From NCBI GenBank assembly GCA_934749845.1, contig CAKVHQ010000001.1:62001-126000 (forward strand): a stretch of 64,000 nucleotides of DNA. The letters run 5' to 3'. Shown here one piece after another: positions 42,709 to 52,195 of this stretch. The translations under genes were made by a program, and so were the position numbers. How positions within the stretch are numbered: position 1 is the stretch's first letter; each line of letters starts with the position of its first letter. A model generated the notes under the pieces. It was not told where the DNA came from and searched no databases. It saw only the letters and a list, made by a program, of their open reading frames with translations. The DNA comes from an uncultured Clostridia bacterium (GTDB taxonomy: Bacteria > Bacillota > Clostridia > Christensenellales > UBA1242).

Positions 42709-43023
42709 ATGGATTTAAGATGTAATAAAACGAATTGCAAGTTTAACGACAGATTTAGTTGCGAAGCAAAGGAAATTCATGTTAGCAAAGACATAAACTG
42801 CCGAACATACGAAAAGCAAGCAAACAAAGTATGCCCAGAAAAATTATCTAAAATAATGTTTGAGCAAGCGCCAGAAATTGCTCCGTTTAGAGCAAAAGCA
42901 AATGTTAAAGTGGAATGCCATGCAAATTGTCTGTTTAACAAAGAAGGGCTTTGCAAAGCCAACGGAATAACCGTTCTTGACGGAAAAAAAGATGGAATTT
43001 GTGGAACTTTTATTGAAGAATAG
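42709..43023 (+). CDS. DUF1540 cysteine-rich protein, two repeats
   Basis: 104 residues with two cysteine modules of the type C-x4-C-x-FN...C-x-A-x-x-I-x-V (residues about 4-24 and 65-85), the DUF1540 pattern frequent in Clostridia and often linked to spores. Each module has four or five cysteines and probably binds metal. Ribosome site AGGTG. Function unknown. Confidence 0.9.
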   Translation: MDLRCNKTNCKFNDRFSCEAKEIHVSKDINCRTYEKQANKVCPEKLSKIMFEQAPEIAPFRAKANVKVECHANCLFNKEGLCKANGITVLDGKKDGICGTFIEE

Positions 43024-43036
43024 CGAGCAATAGTTT

Positions 43037-43066
43037 AAAATACCATTTTGTAGAATGGTATTTTTT
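43037..43066 (+). terminator. Terminator of the DUF1540 gene
   Basis: AATACCATT/AATGGTATT stem then T-run. Confidence 0.8.
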
Positions 43067-43454
43067 ATTATGCTATTTACTATCTTTTGTAGAAGTATAT
43101 TTTGAATATTAACAAACTTATTGCAAAAAATTTAGTGACATTTAGATAAAAATAATATAAAAAAGAATAAGTTAGTAAAACCTGCTAGATTATCGGTCGT
43201 AAAAATAGAATGGCGGATAGACAAAAAGATAAACTTTCTAGATTGTTAAAATTGCAAAAGGCGTTTAATATGACTACAGTTGAATTTTTAAGCGATATGT
43301 TGTTTTAAAAACCTAGAACAAAATTTATGTAAATTAAAAAGTTTAAAACACCACGACTATATTGGTGTTTTTTATTTCATTACAGGGGAATTTTCAGTTT
43401 AGGGAAACAATATAAAACCGCATTTGTTTTATTATTTGGTATAGGAGAAAACAA
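43067..43454. other. Intergenic region with an Xre-gene fragment and a terminator
   Basis: Holds a short relic of the following regulator (43210-43308) and a stem AACACCA/TGGTGTT with T-run at about 43346-43373. Otherwise nothing recognised. Confidence 0.45.
43210..43308 (+). pseudogene. Truncated Xre-like fragment (32 codons)
   Basis: A small open frame whose end (KLQKAFNMTTVEFLSDMLF) resembles the C-terminus of the Xre-type protein at 43455 (RLAYAFDMDILEFLNDDVF). It lacks the helix-turn-helix, so it is a relic of a duplicated gene or a very small protein. Confidence 0.4.
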
Positions 43455-43703
43455 ATGACAATAGTAAAAGCAGTTGCGTTGAGAACAACTCAACTAATGA
43501 TTAAGAAGGATATGAATGCATACAAGGTAGCAATAAAAGCAATGATACCACATTCGACTCTTTTTAATATTCTTAATGAATTACACAAAGACATAAATTT
43601 ATCCACAATATATCGTCTTGCATATGCTTTTGATATGGACATATTGGAGTTTTTAAACGATGATGTGTTCAAGAAAGTTGATATAATAAAAGAGTTGGCT
43701 TAA
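43455..43703 (+). CDS. Xre-like small regulator (82 aa)
   Basis: 82 residues with a helix-turn-helix: DMNAYKVAIKAMIPHSTLF followed by the recognition-helix region LNELHKDINLSTIYRLAYAF. Not a perfect Xre signature, but of the same kind as small DNA-binding regulators. Ribosome site AGGAG. Its stop is 2 bp before comF, so the two may be co-transcribed. Confidence 0.7.
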   Translation: MTIVKAVALRTTQLMIKKDMNAYKVAIKAMIPHSTLFNILNELHKDINLSTIYRLAYAFDMDILEFLNDDVFKKVDIIKELA

Positions 43704-43705
43704 AA

Positions 43706-44467
43706 ATGGCAAAAGAAAATGGTTTGATAAACAGAATGTTAAAAGTTTTATATCCAAGTGGAATAACTTGCATTATTTGTGACGACGAATTACCACACGA
43801 ATGCAAGGGTTCGATTTGTGATAAGTGCTATGAAAAACTTCCAAAATCGTTAGAGCATGTTTGTGAAAAATGTGGCGAGAGTTTAGATAGTCTTGCCAAT
43901 TTTTGTTTGAACTGCAAAAAGTCTAGCAAAAGATACTTCACAAAGGCTCGCGCTCCATTTTTGTATGACGGAGAAATTAAAAACTTAATTCACAACTTGA
44001 AATATAACAACAAGCAATATATCGGCGAATGTTTAAGCGAATTTCTAGTTGACGAATATAAGAAAAATAATTTTGATGTTGACTTTGTTGTGCCAATTCC
44101 ACTAAACCCAAAAAGATTAAAACAAAGAGGATATAATCAAGCACTATTGCTTTGCAAGAAATTTGAAACCGAACTTAATCTTAACATAAACACAACAAAC
44201 TTAATTAGAACCGTAGATACTCCAACTCAAACCGCGTTAACAAAAGACGAAAGAAAACACAATTTGGAAAATGCTTTTAAAGTTGTTGATAAGAAACTTT
44301 TTCGTGGAAAGAAAATTTTAATAATTGACGATGTTTACACAACTGGTGCTACTATGGAAGAAGCAAGCAAAACACTTCTTGATTGTGGTGCAAGCGAAGT
44401 TTACTGCATTAGCGTTGCTCACACTTTGCCACCGCATATGAGAAAAAATGAAGATGAACTTGATTAA
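43706..44467 (+). CDS. comF: ComF-family phosphoribosyltransferase-like protein
   Basis: 253 residues. N-terminal zinc finger with three CxxC pairs (CIICDD; CDKC; CEKCGE...CLNC) and a C-terminal phosphoribosyltransferase domain with the PRPP motif ILIIDDVYTTGATMEEA. ComF takes part in DNA uptake in competent cells; the window also has comEC. The start overlaps no neighbour but follows the small regulator closely. Confidence 0.93.
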   Translation: MAKENGLINRMLKVLYPSGITCIICDDELPHECKGSICDKCYEKLPKSLEHVCEKCGESLDSLANFCLNCKKSSKRYFTKARAPFLYDGEIKNLIHNLKYNNKQYIGECLSEFLVDEYKKNNFDVDFVVPIPLNPKRLKQRGYNQALLLCKKFETELNLNINTTNLIRTVDTPTQTALTKDERKHNLENAFKVVDKKLFRGKKILIIDDVYTTGATMEEASKTLLDCGASEVYCISVAHTLPPHMRKNEDELD

Positions 44468-44519
44468 ACTAAATCACAAAATTTATCAAAAAAATGTAAA
44501 ATTTTTAATAAAAACAAGA

Positions 44520-44548
44520 AAAAATCCACTTTTTTGTGGATTTTTTTA
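44520..44548. terminator. Bidirectional terminator between comF and the ABC exporter
   Basis: AAATCCAC/GTGGATTT around TTTTTT, with A- and T-runs. Confidence 0.8.
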
Positions 44549-46324
44549 TAGTGTATCGAACTGGCTGTTATATAGTTTAGCATATTCGCCATTTTTATTA
44601 AGCAACGATTCGTGAGTTCCCTTTTCGATTATATCGCCGTCTTTCATAACAACAATAACATCTGCATTTTTGATTGTTGAGAGTCTGTGAGCAATAACAA
44701 AGGAAGTTCTGCCACTTGACAATTTATCCATAGCGGATTGAATTACAATTTCTGTTCTTGTATCCACATTGCTGGTGGCTTCATCCAAAATCATCATAGG
44801 GCTGTTTTGAATCATAGCTCTTGCTATTGTTAAAAGTTGTCGTTGACCAGATGAAACAGTTGTGTTTTCATCAAGTTTGCTATCATAGCCATTTGGAAGT
44901 GTGTTGATAAAATGTTCTAGTCCGCACTCCTTGCAAACTGCGTCTAAAGTTTCATCTGTAACACCTTTTTTGTTATAAACCAAGTTTTCTCTTATAGTTC
45001 CGTCAAAAAGCCAAGTGTCTTGCAAAACCATTCCAAACAAGTCGTGAACATTTGCCCTTGTTAACTCTCGGGAGTCTACGCCGTCGATAGTGATTTTTCC
45101 GCTATCAATTTCATAAAACCTCATAAGCAAATTAACAATCGTAGTTTTGCCTGCTCCTGTTGAGCCAACAATTGCCACTTTTTGCCCATGGTTTGCATAA
45201 AGCGAAAAGTTATTTATTATAGTTTTATCCTTGTTGTAGCCAAACGAAACATTTTCAAAAACAACATTTCCGTCTATCTTGCTTGGTTCAAGGTATAATG
45301 TTTTGTGCGACTCATCTTCAAGTTCTTGTTCTTCCAAAAAGCCAAAAGTTCTTTCACTTGCTGCCGCAGTGGATTGCATATTGTTAAATGCTTGAGCAAT
45401 TTGGCTTAAAGGGTTTGAAAACAAATTTGCGTAAACAATAAATGCAGTGATAGTTCCAATATCGGTTTTGCCATTTGCAACCAAAATTGCACCCACAACG
45501 CAAACCATAACATACGAGAAATTTCCAATAAAGTTCATAAGTGGCATCATAATTCCACCTAAAAATTGAGATTTCCACGCGCTTTTGTATAATTTACTGT
45601 TTAATTCTTCAAATTTTTCTTTTTGTTCGTTAGTTGCGTTATAAACTTTTAGCACACTTTGTCCAGCATAAATTTCTTCAATATGGCCATTGATATTGCC
45701 AAGTTCGTTTTGTTGTTGAACGAAATATTTTTGCGATTTTTTCATTATAAGTCCAATAATCGCAAAACCTAAAACACCACTTACTATTGTAACCAAAGTT
45801 AAAATCCAGTTTGTTATGAACGCAAACACCAAAGTTGATAATAATAAAACAGTATTGCTAACCAAACTTGTAACGCTATTGCTTAACCCTTGAGAAATGG
45901 TATCGACATCGTTTGTAACTTTACTTAAAATTTCGCCGTAAGGGTTGCTATCGACATATTTTATTGGAATACGATTTATTTTTCTGTCTATGTCCGTTCT
46001 TAAGTTTTTTGAAATGCCTTGTGAATACTTAACCGTGATTAAATTTTGAATAATCATTAAAAAGTCGCTAACAAGATAAATTATTGCCAAAGTTACTGCA
46101 ACTTTTGTTATGCTTTGAAAGTTCATGCCAAGCCCTATTCCAGACAAAATCAGGTTGGTTAATTCTCTTAATTTGCTTGGCCCAAAAACATATAAAATGT
46201 TCGAGCCAAGTGCTATAACAAGAGAAATTATAATAAGAGGCAAATATTTTTTTGAATAAGCAAAAAGTTTAACAAGTGAGCCTTTCATATTTTTTGGTTT
46301 TTCAAATTTATTATTTGGTTTCAT
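44546..46324 (-). CDS. ABC exporter subunit with intact catalytic glutamate
   Basis: 592 residues: six membrane segments (about 20-310), then an ATPase with Walker A GSTGAGKTT, a deviant signature VSSGQRQLL in place of LSGGQ, Walker B MMILDEATSNVD with catalytic Glu, and H-loop IAHRLSTIK. It pairs with the next gene as a heterodimeric exporter. Its start lies 14 bp inside the upstream gene. Likely multidrug or peptide export; substrate unknown. Confidence 0.92.
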   Translation of the reverse strand: MKPNNKFEKPKNMKGSLVKLFAYSKKYLPLIIISLVIALGSNILYVFGPSKLRELTNLILSGIGLGMNFQSITKVAVTLAIIYLVSDFLMIIQNLITVKYSQGISKNLRTDIDRKINRIPIKYVDSNPYGEILSKVTNDVDTISQGLSNSVTSLVSNTVLLLSTLVFAFITNWILTLVTIVSGVLGFAIIGLIMKKSQKYFVQQQNELGNINGHIEEIYAGQSVLKVYNATNEQKEKFEELNSKLYKSAWKSQFLGGIMMPLMNFIGNFSYVMVCVVGAILVANGKTDIGTITAFIVYANLFSNPLSQIAQAFNNMQSTAAASERTFGFLEEQELEDESHKTLYLEPSKIDGNVVFENVSFGYNKDKTIINNFSLYANHGQKVAIVGSTGAGKTTIVNLLMRFYEIDSGKITIDGVDSRELTRANVHDLFGMVLQDTWLFDGTIRENLVYNKKGVTDETLDAVCKECGLEHFINTLPNGYDSKLDENTTVSSGQRQLLTIARAMIQNSPMMILDEATSNVDTRTEIVIQSAMDKLSSGRTSFVIAHRLSTIKNADVIVVMKDGDIIEKGTHESLLNKNGEYAKLYNSQFDTL

Positions 46325-48080
46325 CTTTTTCTAATTCCTCCTTTGATAATTGCGACAAGGCAATATCTTTATATAAAGCACAATCTTTTAAAAGTTGTTT
46401 ATGTGTTCCGCTTGCAATAATTTCTCCGTTATCAACAACCAAGATTTTATCGCAATTTTTTATTGTTCCAACGCGTTGAGCAATTATAAGTGTTGTAGTT
46501 CCTTCAAATTCTGTTTTTAATGTCTTTCTTAAAGTTTTGTCGGTTTGATAGTCTAGAGCCGAGAAAGAGTCGTCGAAAATTAAAATTTCGGGTTTTCTTG
46601 ACAAAGCTCTTGCAATACTTAATCGTTGTTTTTGTCCACCAGAAAAGTTTGAACCACCTTGATAAACTTCTGCCCTATATGTTCCATTCAAATTTTCAAC
46701 GAATGCTTGTGATTGTGACTGTCTAATTGCGTTTTCGGTATCTTGTTCGGTAATCTTTTTGCCATCAACTTCGCCCATTGCGATGTTACTTTCAACTGTT
46801 CCCGAAAACAAAACTGATTTTTGACTTATATAGCCAATTCTGTCGTATAATTGCGAAAGTTTGTAGTCTTTAACATTTTCTCCGTCAACATAAACTACGC
46901 CTTCCGTTGCATCGTATAGTCTTGGAATAAGTTTAACTATTGTTGATTTTCCGCTTCCGGTTGCACCAATAAGTGCCACGCTCTCGCCTTTGTGAACTTC
47001 AAAATTTATATTTTTTAATACAGGCTCTTTGGCGTCTGCATAACTAAACGAAACATTATCGAATTTGATTGTTCCAACTTCTTTTGGCACAATTCCCACG
47101 CCGTCTTTAATGCTTGGCTCTGTGCTTAAAACTTCCATAATACGCTTTGCACTAACTTGTGCTCTTGGCATCATCATGAAAATCATAATAAGCATCATGA
47201 ATGACGAAATAATCATCATTGAATAAGAGAAGAACACAACCATGTCGCTAAACAAACTGCTTGCAACTTGAGGGCTTGATGCTTTAGAAATTAACACTGC
47301 ACCGATAACATAAATTGCGATGGAAAGAGCATCTAACACTGCATATAAAACTGGTTGAAAGAAAGATAACGCTTTTGAAGTGAAAATATTGGTTTTTGTT
47401 AAATCTTCGTTAACTGTATCAAACTTTGTTTGTTCATAATCTTCAGCATTAAATGCCTTGATAACTTTTAGACCGGTTAAATTTTCACGAGTAATTTTGT
47501 TTAGGTCGTCAGTTTGCTTTTGTATCTTTTTAAATTTTGGCAAGCATAGTCCCATTAAAATTACGGTAGTAATAACGATAATTCCAACTGCAACTGCGGT
47601 TGAAAGTGACCATTGCCAACTTTTGTTTGCGATTTTTATTACAGCCAAAATAGCCATTGTTGGTGCTTTTATGCAAACTTGAAGTCCCATGGACAAAGTG
47701 CGTTGAACTTGTGTGATGTCGTTGGTTGAGCGAGTAATCAAACTCGCCACGCTAAATCTGTGCATCTCGGTTGGCGAAAAAGTGTTAACTTTGTTATACA
47801 ACAAACTTCTTAATGTTTGGCTTAATTTTGCTCCAATCTTGGCAGCACAAAAACCAACTATAACCGAAATTATTCCACCAGACAAAGCACATGCCAGCAT
47901 AAGCCCGCCATTTGTTAAAATGCCTTTGTAGGAAATTTGTGGCTGTTGCAATTCGTAGGTTATTTTTTCCATGAACTCGGGAATTTGCAACTCAATAAAA
48001 ACCTGCCCTATAATTAGTAGTGCAGAAAGAGTTAATAATAGCCATTGTTTTTTGTTTAAGTGTTTTAAAATTTTAAGCAT
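46311..48080 (-). CDS. ABC exporter subunit with degenerate ATP site
   Basis: 589 residues from the ATG after GGAG. Six membrane segments, Walker A GATGSGKST, canonical signature NFSGGQKQRLS, but Walker B ends FDDSFSALD (Asp instead of the catalytic Glu) and the H-loop histidine is Gln (IIAQRVGTIK). Together with the partner's altered signature this gives one degenerate and one active ATP site, as in TM287/288 and BmrCD. The 14-bp overlap with the next gene supports co-translation. Confidence 0.92.
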   Translation of the reverse strand: MLKILKHLNKKQWLLLTLSALLIIGQVFIELQIPEFMEKITYELQQPQISYKGILTNGGLMLACALSGGIISVIVGFCAAKIGAKLSQTLRSLLYNKVNTFSPTEMHRFSVASLITRSTNDITQVQRTLSMGLQVCIKAPTMAILAVIKIANKSWQWSLSTAVAVGIIVITTVILMGLCLPKFKKIQKQTDDLNKITRENLTGLKVIKAFNAEDYEQTKFDTVNEDLTKTNIFTSKALSFFQPVLYAVLDALSIAIYVIGAVLISKASSPQVASSLFSDMVVFFSYSMMIISSFMMLIMIFMMMPRAQVSAKRIMEVLSTEPSIKDGVGIVPKEVGTIKFDNVSFSYADAKEPVLKNINFEVHKGESVALIGATGSGKSTIVKLIPRLYDATEGVVYVDGENVKDYKLSQLYDRIGYISQKSVLFSGTVESNIAMGEVDGKKITEQDTENAIRQSQSQAFVENLNGTYRAEVYQGGSNFSGGQKQRLSIARALSRKPEILIFDDSFSALDYQTDKTLRKTLKTEFEGTTTLIIAQRVGTIKNCDKILVVDNGEIIASGTHKQLLKDCALYKDIALSQLSKEELEKDETK

Positions 48081-48273
48081 AATTTCTCCGTTTTCACAAG
48101 ACAAAAAAATGCCAATATATGTTTTATCGACACATTTTAAAAATCTTGCTTTTTATATATATTCAAATTATGGTTTGTATTGTATCAAAAAAATAAAAAA
48201 ATTTCAAACTATATTTTGCAAATTTCTTTCTTAATTTTAAACTATTATAATATAACTTTTCATATTAAACTAT

Positions 48274-48747
48274 ATGCAAATTTATAACAGGCAAAAAGCG
48301 GTTGAATATGCTCACACTTGGTGGAGATATCGAAACCCTGATTTTTATGATTTTGACGATATTGGCGGAGATTGCACCAACTTTGTTTGCCAGTGCCTAA
48401 ATTTTGGCGGGTTTGGTATGAACTACTATGACTGGTATTATCAATCGTTAAACTACCGTTCGCACAGTTGGAGTGGCGTGAACGAATTTTATTCGTTTTT
48501 AATATCAAATAAAACGGACTTTGGGCCAAAAGGAAAACTTGTAACGATAGACGAACTGGAAGAAGGCGATGTTATTCAACTTGCAATAAACAGTGAAATT
48601 TTTCATCACACAACATTAGTTACTAAAATTGAAAAGCCCGCTACACCGCAAACAGTTTTCATAACCTGCCACACAAATGACGCAATCGACATCCCGCTTT
48701 CTAGTTATGCTTATAAAAAATTACGATTTATAAAAATATTCGAATAA
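48274..48747 (+). CDS. Amidase_6-type putative amidase (157 aa)
   Basis: 157 residues with the GGDCTNFVCQCL box, the usual Cys-containing motif of the amidase_6 domain, a Trp/Tyr-rich part (YYDWYYQSLNYRSHSW) and a later FHHTTLVTKI that supplies the histidine. In larger relatives this domain cuts peptidoglycan peptides; here it stands alone without a signal peptide, so an intracellular or non-classical role is possible. No good ribosome site is visible at the ATG. Confidence 0.8.
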   Translation: MQIYNRQKAVEYAHTWWRYRNPDFYDFDDIGGDCTNFVCQCLNFGGFGMNYYDWYYQSLNYRSHSWSGVNEFYSFLISNKTDFGPKGKLVTIDELEEGDVIQLAINSEIFHHTTLVTKIEKPATPQTVFITCHTNDAIDIPLSSYAYKKLRFIKIFE

Positions 48748-48776
48748 AAAAACTTCAACAATATTAGTTGAAGTTT
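48748..48776. terminator. Terminator shared by the amidase and the 48775 regulator
   Basis: AACTTCAAC/GTTGAAGTT stem around AATATTA with A-run on the left. Confidence 0.7.
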
Positions 48777-49074
48777 ACTTATTCAATAAATCATTTAGCG
48801 CATTTTTTTGCTTATCGTTAAGTTTATCTATAAGCTTTAATGATTGTTTATCAATACTATAAGATTGGTATTTTTCATAAAAAAATTCTTCTGGCGTTGT
48901 TTTACAAGCCTGTATAATATCTAAAACCACTTGCATTGATGGTTCATACTCACCCGCTTCAAGTTTTGTTATGTAAGCAGGATTTTTGTCTATCTCCAAA
49001 CTTAATGCTCTTGCACTTAAGTTTGCCCTATTTCTAAAATACCCAATTCTTAAAATAATTTCTTTTAAATTCAT
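48775..49074 (-). CDS. Xre-family regulator (99 aa)
   Basis: A helix-turn-helix protein: RNRANLSARALSLEIDKNPA, then YITKLEAGEYEPSMQVVLDI, with a helical C-terminal tail (LIDKLNDKQKNALNDLLNK). I start at MNLKEII; a longer frame to 49143 has a hydrophobic extension without ribosome site and is less likely. It diverges from the membrane protein at 49238. Confidence 0.85.
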   Translation of the reverse strand: MNLKEIILRIGYFRNRANLSARALSLEIDKNPAYITKLEAGEYEPSMQVVLDIIQACKTTPEEFFYEKYQSYSIDKQSLKLIDKLNDKQKNALNDLLNK

Positions 49075-49179
49075 ATCTATATTATATATTCCCAATAAAA
49101 TTAGATATATTCTTGAGAAATGATAATTATATACAAAAAGCAATATAATATTTCTTTATAAGGAATAAATATTTAATAC

Positions 49180-49208
49180 TTGACTTATATAGAAACAATG
49201 GTTATAAT
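49180..49208 (+). promoter_or_regulatory. Promoter for the 49238 gene
   Basis: TTGACT, 17 bp, TATAAT. Confidence 0.75.
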
Positions 49209-49237
49209 GTTTTTATCAATTTACAAAGGAGAATATT

Positions 49238-50335
49238 ATGTTTGAATTTTTAGGGGCAATGTGTGGATTTTGGATAATATACGCAATACTTGCTTCATTT
49301 CTATGGCACAAAAAAGCGCTTATAATTACATCTATAATAGGCATCGGAGGTGGACTTTGCTCTGCGTTAGTAACAAACAATGCTTTAACCTTTTTAAGTA
49401 GTTGTTTTTGTATGTTTTTGTTGGTTATCTTCAAAAAATTACGAATAAACAATGACGTTTTCGAAAACGAAGATTTACAAAATGAAACTGAAAAAGCCAA
49501 GACTTTTTCCATTAGCGGTGCGACACAAGAAGAAAAGTCAGAAATTGAAAATGAAAAAATTACTATACATGATATTGAAACAACAATGTATAATCAATTT
49601 GCAATTATCAAAACCAACGAAGAACGTATTAAAAATTGTGGCAGTTTATACAACGCATCACATTACAAATGGAAGGTGTCGCTTGAAAAAGTGAAAAATT
49701 GTAGATATGTTATTGCAGTTGTTAATAAAATTGTTCGCAATGTGTATGAAGTATCATCGTGGCAACCCGCCCAAAATAGATATGGAGAAAATGGAGCGGG
49801 ACGAGTTGAATTTGTTGGGCAAGAGGCTCCAAAAGAAATTAGGGACTTGTTTGTTGGTAATAAAATACCTTACGAGTATAGAAAAAAAGGGCTCTCCAAC
49901 CCCTTTATCTTCCTTAAACCAAATGTAAAATGGTACTCGCCAGAAAGAAATATGTCCTACCTTAATGAACTTCAAACTTTATGTAAAGAAATTGATAATA
50001 ATGAATCCAATTCTAATTTAAAAAAAGAACTTCTTTTAATGATAGAAGACTTTTATAAAAACGATGTATTTGTTTACATTCCCATTATAAAAAAAGATAA
50101 TCAAACTAGCATATTTGCAATAAATGACGACAAAGGCTATTTTTTGGCATTCTACACAAGTTCTAAATTTTTAGACAAGAATCACAGTGGCAGTGTTATG
50201 CTTGCAAGTATAAAATTTGTTATAAATACTTATTTAAATAACAAAAATGAACTTGTAGGTGTAAAAATCAATCCATATAGTGAAATTTCAATAAATATTT
50301 TAAAAAATTCACTTGATAGTCTTAATTTAAAATAG
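49238..50335 (+). CDS. Membrane protein with a C-terminal SseB-like domain
   Basis: 365 residues. Two or three N-terminal membrane segments (to about 67), a charged linker, a middle domain (about 130-230, NASHYKWKVSLEKVKNCRYV and RVEFVGQEAPKEIRDLFVG) and a C-terminal domain resembling SseB (FVYIPIIKKD, FLAFYTSSKF, VGVKINPYSEISINI). SseB-like modules are often fused to secretion or regulatory parts. The middle part looks like a small beta-rich domain I cannot name with confidence. Ribosome site AAGGAG. Confidence 0.6.
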   Translation: MFEFLGAMCGFWIIYAILASFLWHKKALIITSIIGIGGGLCSALVTNNALTFLSSCFCMFLLVIFKKLRINNDVFENEDLQNETEKAKTFSISGATQEEKSEIENEKITIHDIETTMYNQFAIIKTNEERIKNCGSLYNASHYKWKVSLEKVKNCRYVIAVVNKIVRNVYEVSSWQPAQNRYGENGAGRVEFVGQEAPKEIRDLFVGNKIPYEYRKKGLSNPFIFLKPNVKWYSPERNMSYLNELQTLCKEIDNNESNSNLKKELLLMIEDFYKNDVFVYIPIIKKDNQTSIFAINDDKGYFLAFYTSSKFLDKNHSGSVMLASIKFVINTYLNNKNELVGVKINPYSEISINILKNSLDSLNLK

Positions 50336-50347
50336 CAACATTTCAAC

Positions 50348-50376
50348 TTGACATTTTTAGTTTGTTAAACTAAAAT
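50348..50376 (+). promoter_or_regulatory. Promoter for tRNA-Gln
   Basis: TTGACA, 17 bp, TAAAAT, ending 12 bp before the tRNA. Confidence 0.7.
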
Positions 50377-50388
50377 ATGAAAAGTTGA

Positions 50389-50463
50389 TGGGGTATAGCC
50401 AAGCGGTAAGGCTTCGGATTCTGATTCCGACATGCGGGAGTTCAAATCTCTCTACCCCAACCA
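50389..50463 (+). tRNA. tRNA-Gln (CTG)
   Basis: Acceptor TGGGGTA/TACCCCA, anticodon loop TTCTGAT (anticodon CTG), T-arm GGGAGTTCAAATCTCTC region and CCA. It lies at the left edge of the phage remnant. Confidence 0.92.
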
Positions 50464-50472
50464 ATAACCCCC

Positions 50473-50512
50473 CCCGAAATTGAACAATAGTTTAATTTCG
50501 GGTTTAATTTTT
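50473..50512 (+). terminator. Terminator of tRNA-Gln
   Basis: CCCGAAATT/AATTTCGGG stem followed by T-rich sequence. Confidence 0.75.
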
Positions 50513-50714
50513 TATATATCTTTTAAACCACAATTTATTCTATGAAAGATAAAAAAATTTACCATAACTATAAAATGATTTTGGCACATTAACTTGAAAT
50601 ATAACTGTACGTATATTAAAAAAGAATTGAAAGGTTGTTTACTTTAATTAAATAGCCTTTTTTATTGTTAAAACATCGTATTTAAAACGAAAAAGTTAAG
50701 TTTAAGGAGAACTT

Positions 50715-51134
50715 ATGGAGAATGAAAAAAGATTAAGGCTTGCACGAAATAAAAAAATTAACGAAGAAACAATAAGAGTAAATAATGAAATTTTAAAAGT
50801 TCCAAGCCATTTAAATGATGATGAACGAAAAATATATCAAGAAATTATAAATCAATTAAAAGAAAGTATACGGTATAGATTATCGAAAACTGATAGCGAA
50901 TTAATTTGGCAGTATTGTCAATTAAAAATCATTCGAGATAGAGCATGGAAAGAGTATAACAAAAAACCAGATAGATACGTAAGAGTTGTAACTGGAATAT
51001 GTAGTGATGGAAAGACTCCAAAAGTTTTAGTTAAAGAAAATGAGCATTATAGAACATTAATCGACACAAACAAGCAGTTAGAAAGAATTTTGAAAGATTT
51101 GAAATTAACACCAGAATTAAGAAGAAAGTTTTAA
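50715..51134 (+). CDS. Phage terminase small subunit, P27 family
   Basis: 139 residues with the P27-family layout: an early helix ending in VPSHLNDDERKIYQEII, a central helical repeat, and the C-terminal NKQLERILKDLKLTPELRRK motif. The small subunit recognises DNA for phage packaging; no large subunit, portal or capsid genes follow, so this is a remnant. Ribosome site AAGGAG. It starts 251 bp after tRNA-Gln. Confidence 0.8.
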   Translation: MENEKRLRLARNKKINEETIRVNNEILKVPSHLNDDERKIYQEIINQLKESIRYRLSKTDSELIWQYCQLKIIRDRAWKEYNKKPDRYVRVVTGICSDGKTPKVLVKENEHYRTLIDTNKQLERILKDLKLTPELRRKF

Positions 51135-51145
51135 ATGGAGGAAAA

Positions 51146-52195
51146 ATGGAAGAACTAAAAATTGAATACATTGATATAAAAGAGTTAAACCATTATGCAA
51201 ATAATTCAAAAATACATACCATAGAGCAAATTTCACATATTGCAAATTCAATTAAGGAATTTGGTTTTAATGATCCACTGGGGATCGCTGGTAACGATAA
51301 TACTATTTTAGAAGGAAATGGAAGAGTCGAAGCAGGAAAAATGTTAGGTCTGTCAAAGTTACCTTGTATTAGATTAGATCACTTAACAAAAGAAGAACAG
51401 CGAGCATATGTTATTGCTCACAATTCTACAAGTTTAGAAACTGGATTTGACGAACAAATATTAAATAATGAATTGACAGATTTACAAAACAAATACGATT
51501 TTTCACAATTAGGTTTAGATCATAGTGAAATAGTAAAACTACAAAAAATCAATGATGAATTTTATAAACAATTGCTAAACACTCAAACTAAAAGACTTGT
51601 TAGAAATGAGTTTAAAATGACTAGCAAGTATGAACTACCAATTATACATCAGGACATAATAGATTTAGAAAAAATAAAGCTGTATAGTTATAGCAATACA
51701 AAATATAATGATTTAAGGAATAGGCATAGGACTATTCACTTCTTTATTCATGATTATCGTTTTGAAGGTATTTACGAGAACGCAGAGTATACAGTTGAAA
51801 AATTAAAGCAGTATTATGCTTTATGTACACCAGATTTTAGTCTATATCTAGATATGCCAATTACACTTCAAATGCACAATACTTTTAAAAACCGTTGGTG
51901 TGGTGCTTATTTTCAAAGTTTAGGTATTAAAGTTATCCCCACAATAAGTTGGAGTGATGAAAGAAGCTTTGACTTTTGTTTTGAAGGAGTAGAAAAAGGA
52001 AGTGTTGTTGCAGTGTCTACACACGGAAATCATAAGTGTGAACAAGAATTTATGCTTGGATACAAAAAAATGTTGGAAATTATTAAGCCCAGTGCTATCA
52101 TTTGTTATGGAAAACCATTCAAAGATATGGTTGGGAATATAAAAGTCTTTCCATATAATCGCCATGAAAACAGCGAGGCAAAATATGGAATTTAA
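51146..52195 (+). CDS. ParB-type nuclease domain fused to DUF4417-like domain
   Basis: 349 residues. The N-terminal ~105 residues are a ParB/Srx-like domain (EYIDIKELNHYANNSKIH, GNGRVEAGKMLGL). The C-terminal ~170 are of the DUF4417 kind (FSLYLDMPITLQMHN, RWCGAYFQSLGIKVIPTISW, FCFEGVEKGSVVAVS), found in phage-linked proteins of Bacillota. The pair of domains in one protein next to a terminase gene fits a phage packaging or host-takeover role. Ribosome site AGGA; the next frame starts inside the stop region. Confidence 0.75.
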   Translation: MEELKIEYIDIKELNHYANNSKIHTIEQISHIANSIKEFGFNDPLGIAGNDNTILEGNGRVEAGKMLGLSKLPCIRLDHLTKEEQRAYVIAHNSTSLETGFDEQILNNELTDLQNKYDFSQLGLDHSEIVKLQKINDEFYKQLLNTQTKRLVRNEFKMTSKYELPIIHQDIIDLEKIKLYSYSNTKYNDLRNRHRTIHFFIHDYRFEGIYENAEYTVEKLKQYYALCTPDFSLYLDMPITLQMHNTFKNRWCGAYFQSLGIKVIPTISWSDERSFDFCFEGVEKGSVVAVSTHGNHKCEQEFMLGYKKMLEIIKPSAIICYGKPFKDMVGNIKVFPYNRHENSEAKYGI

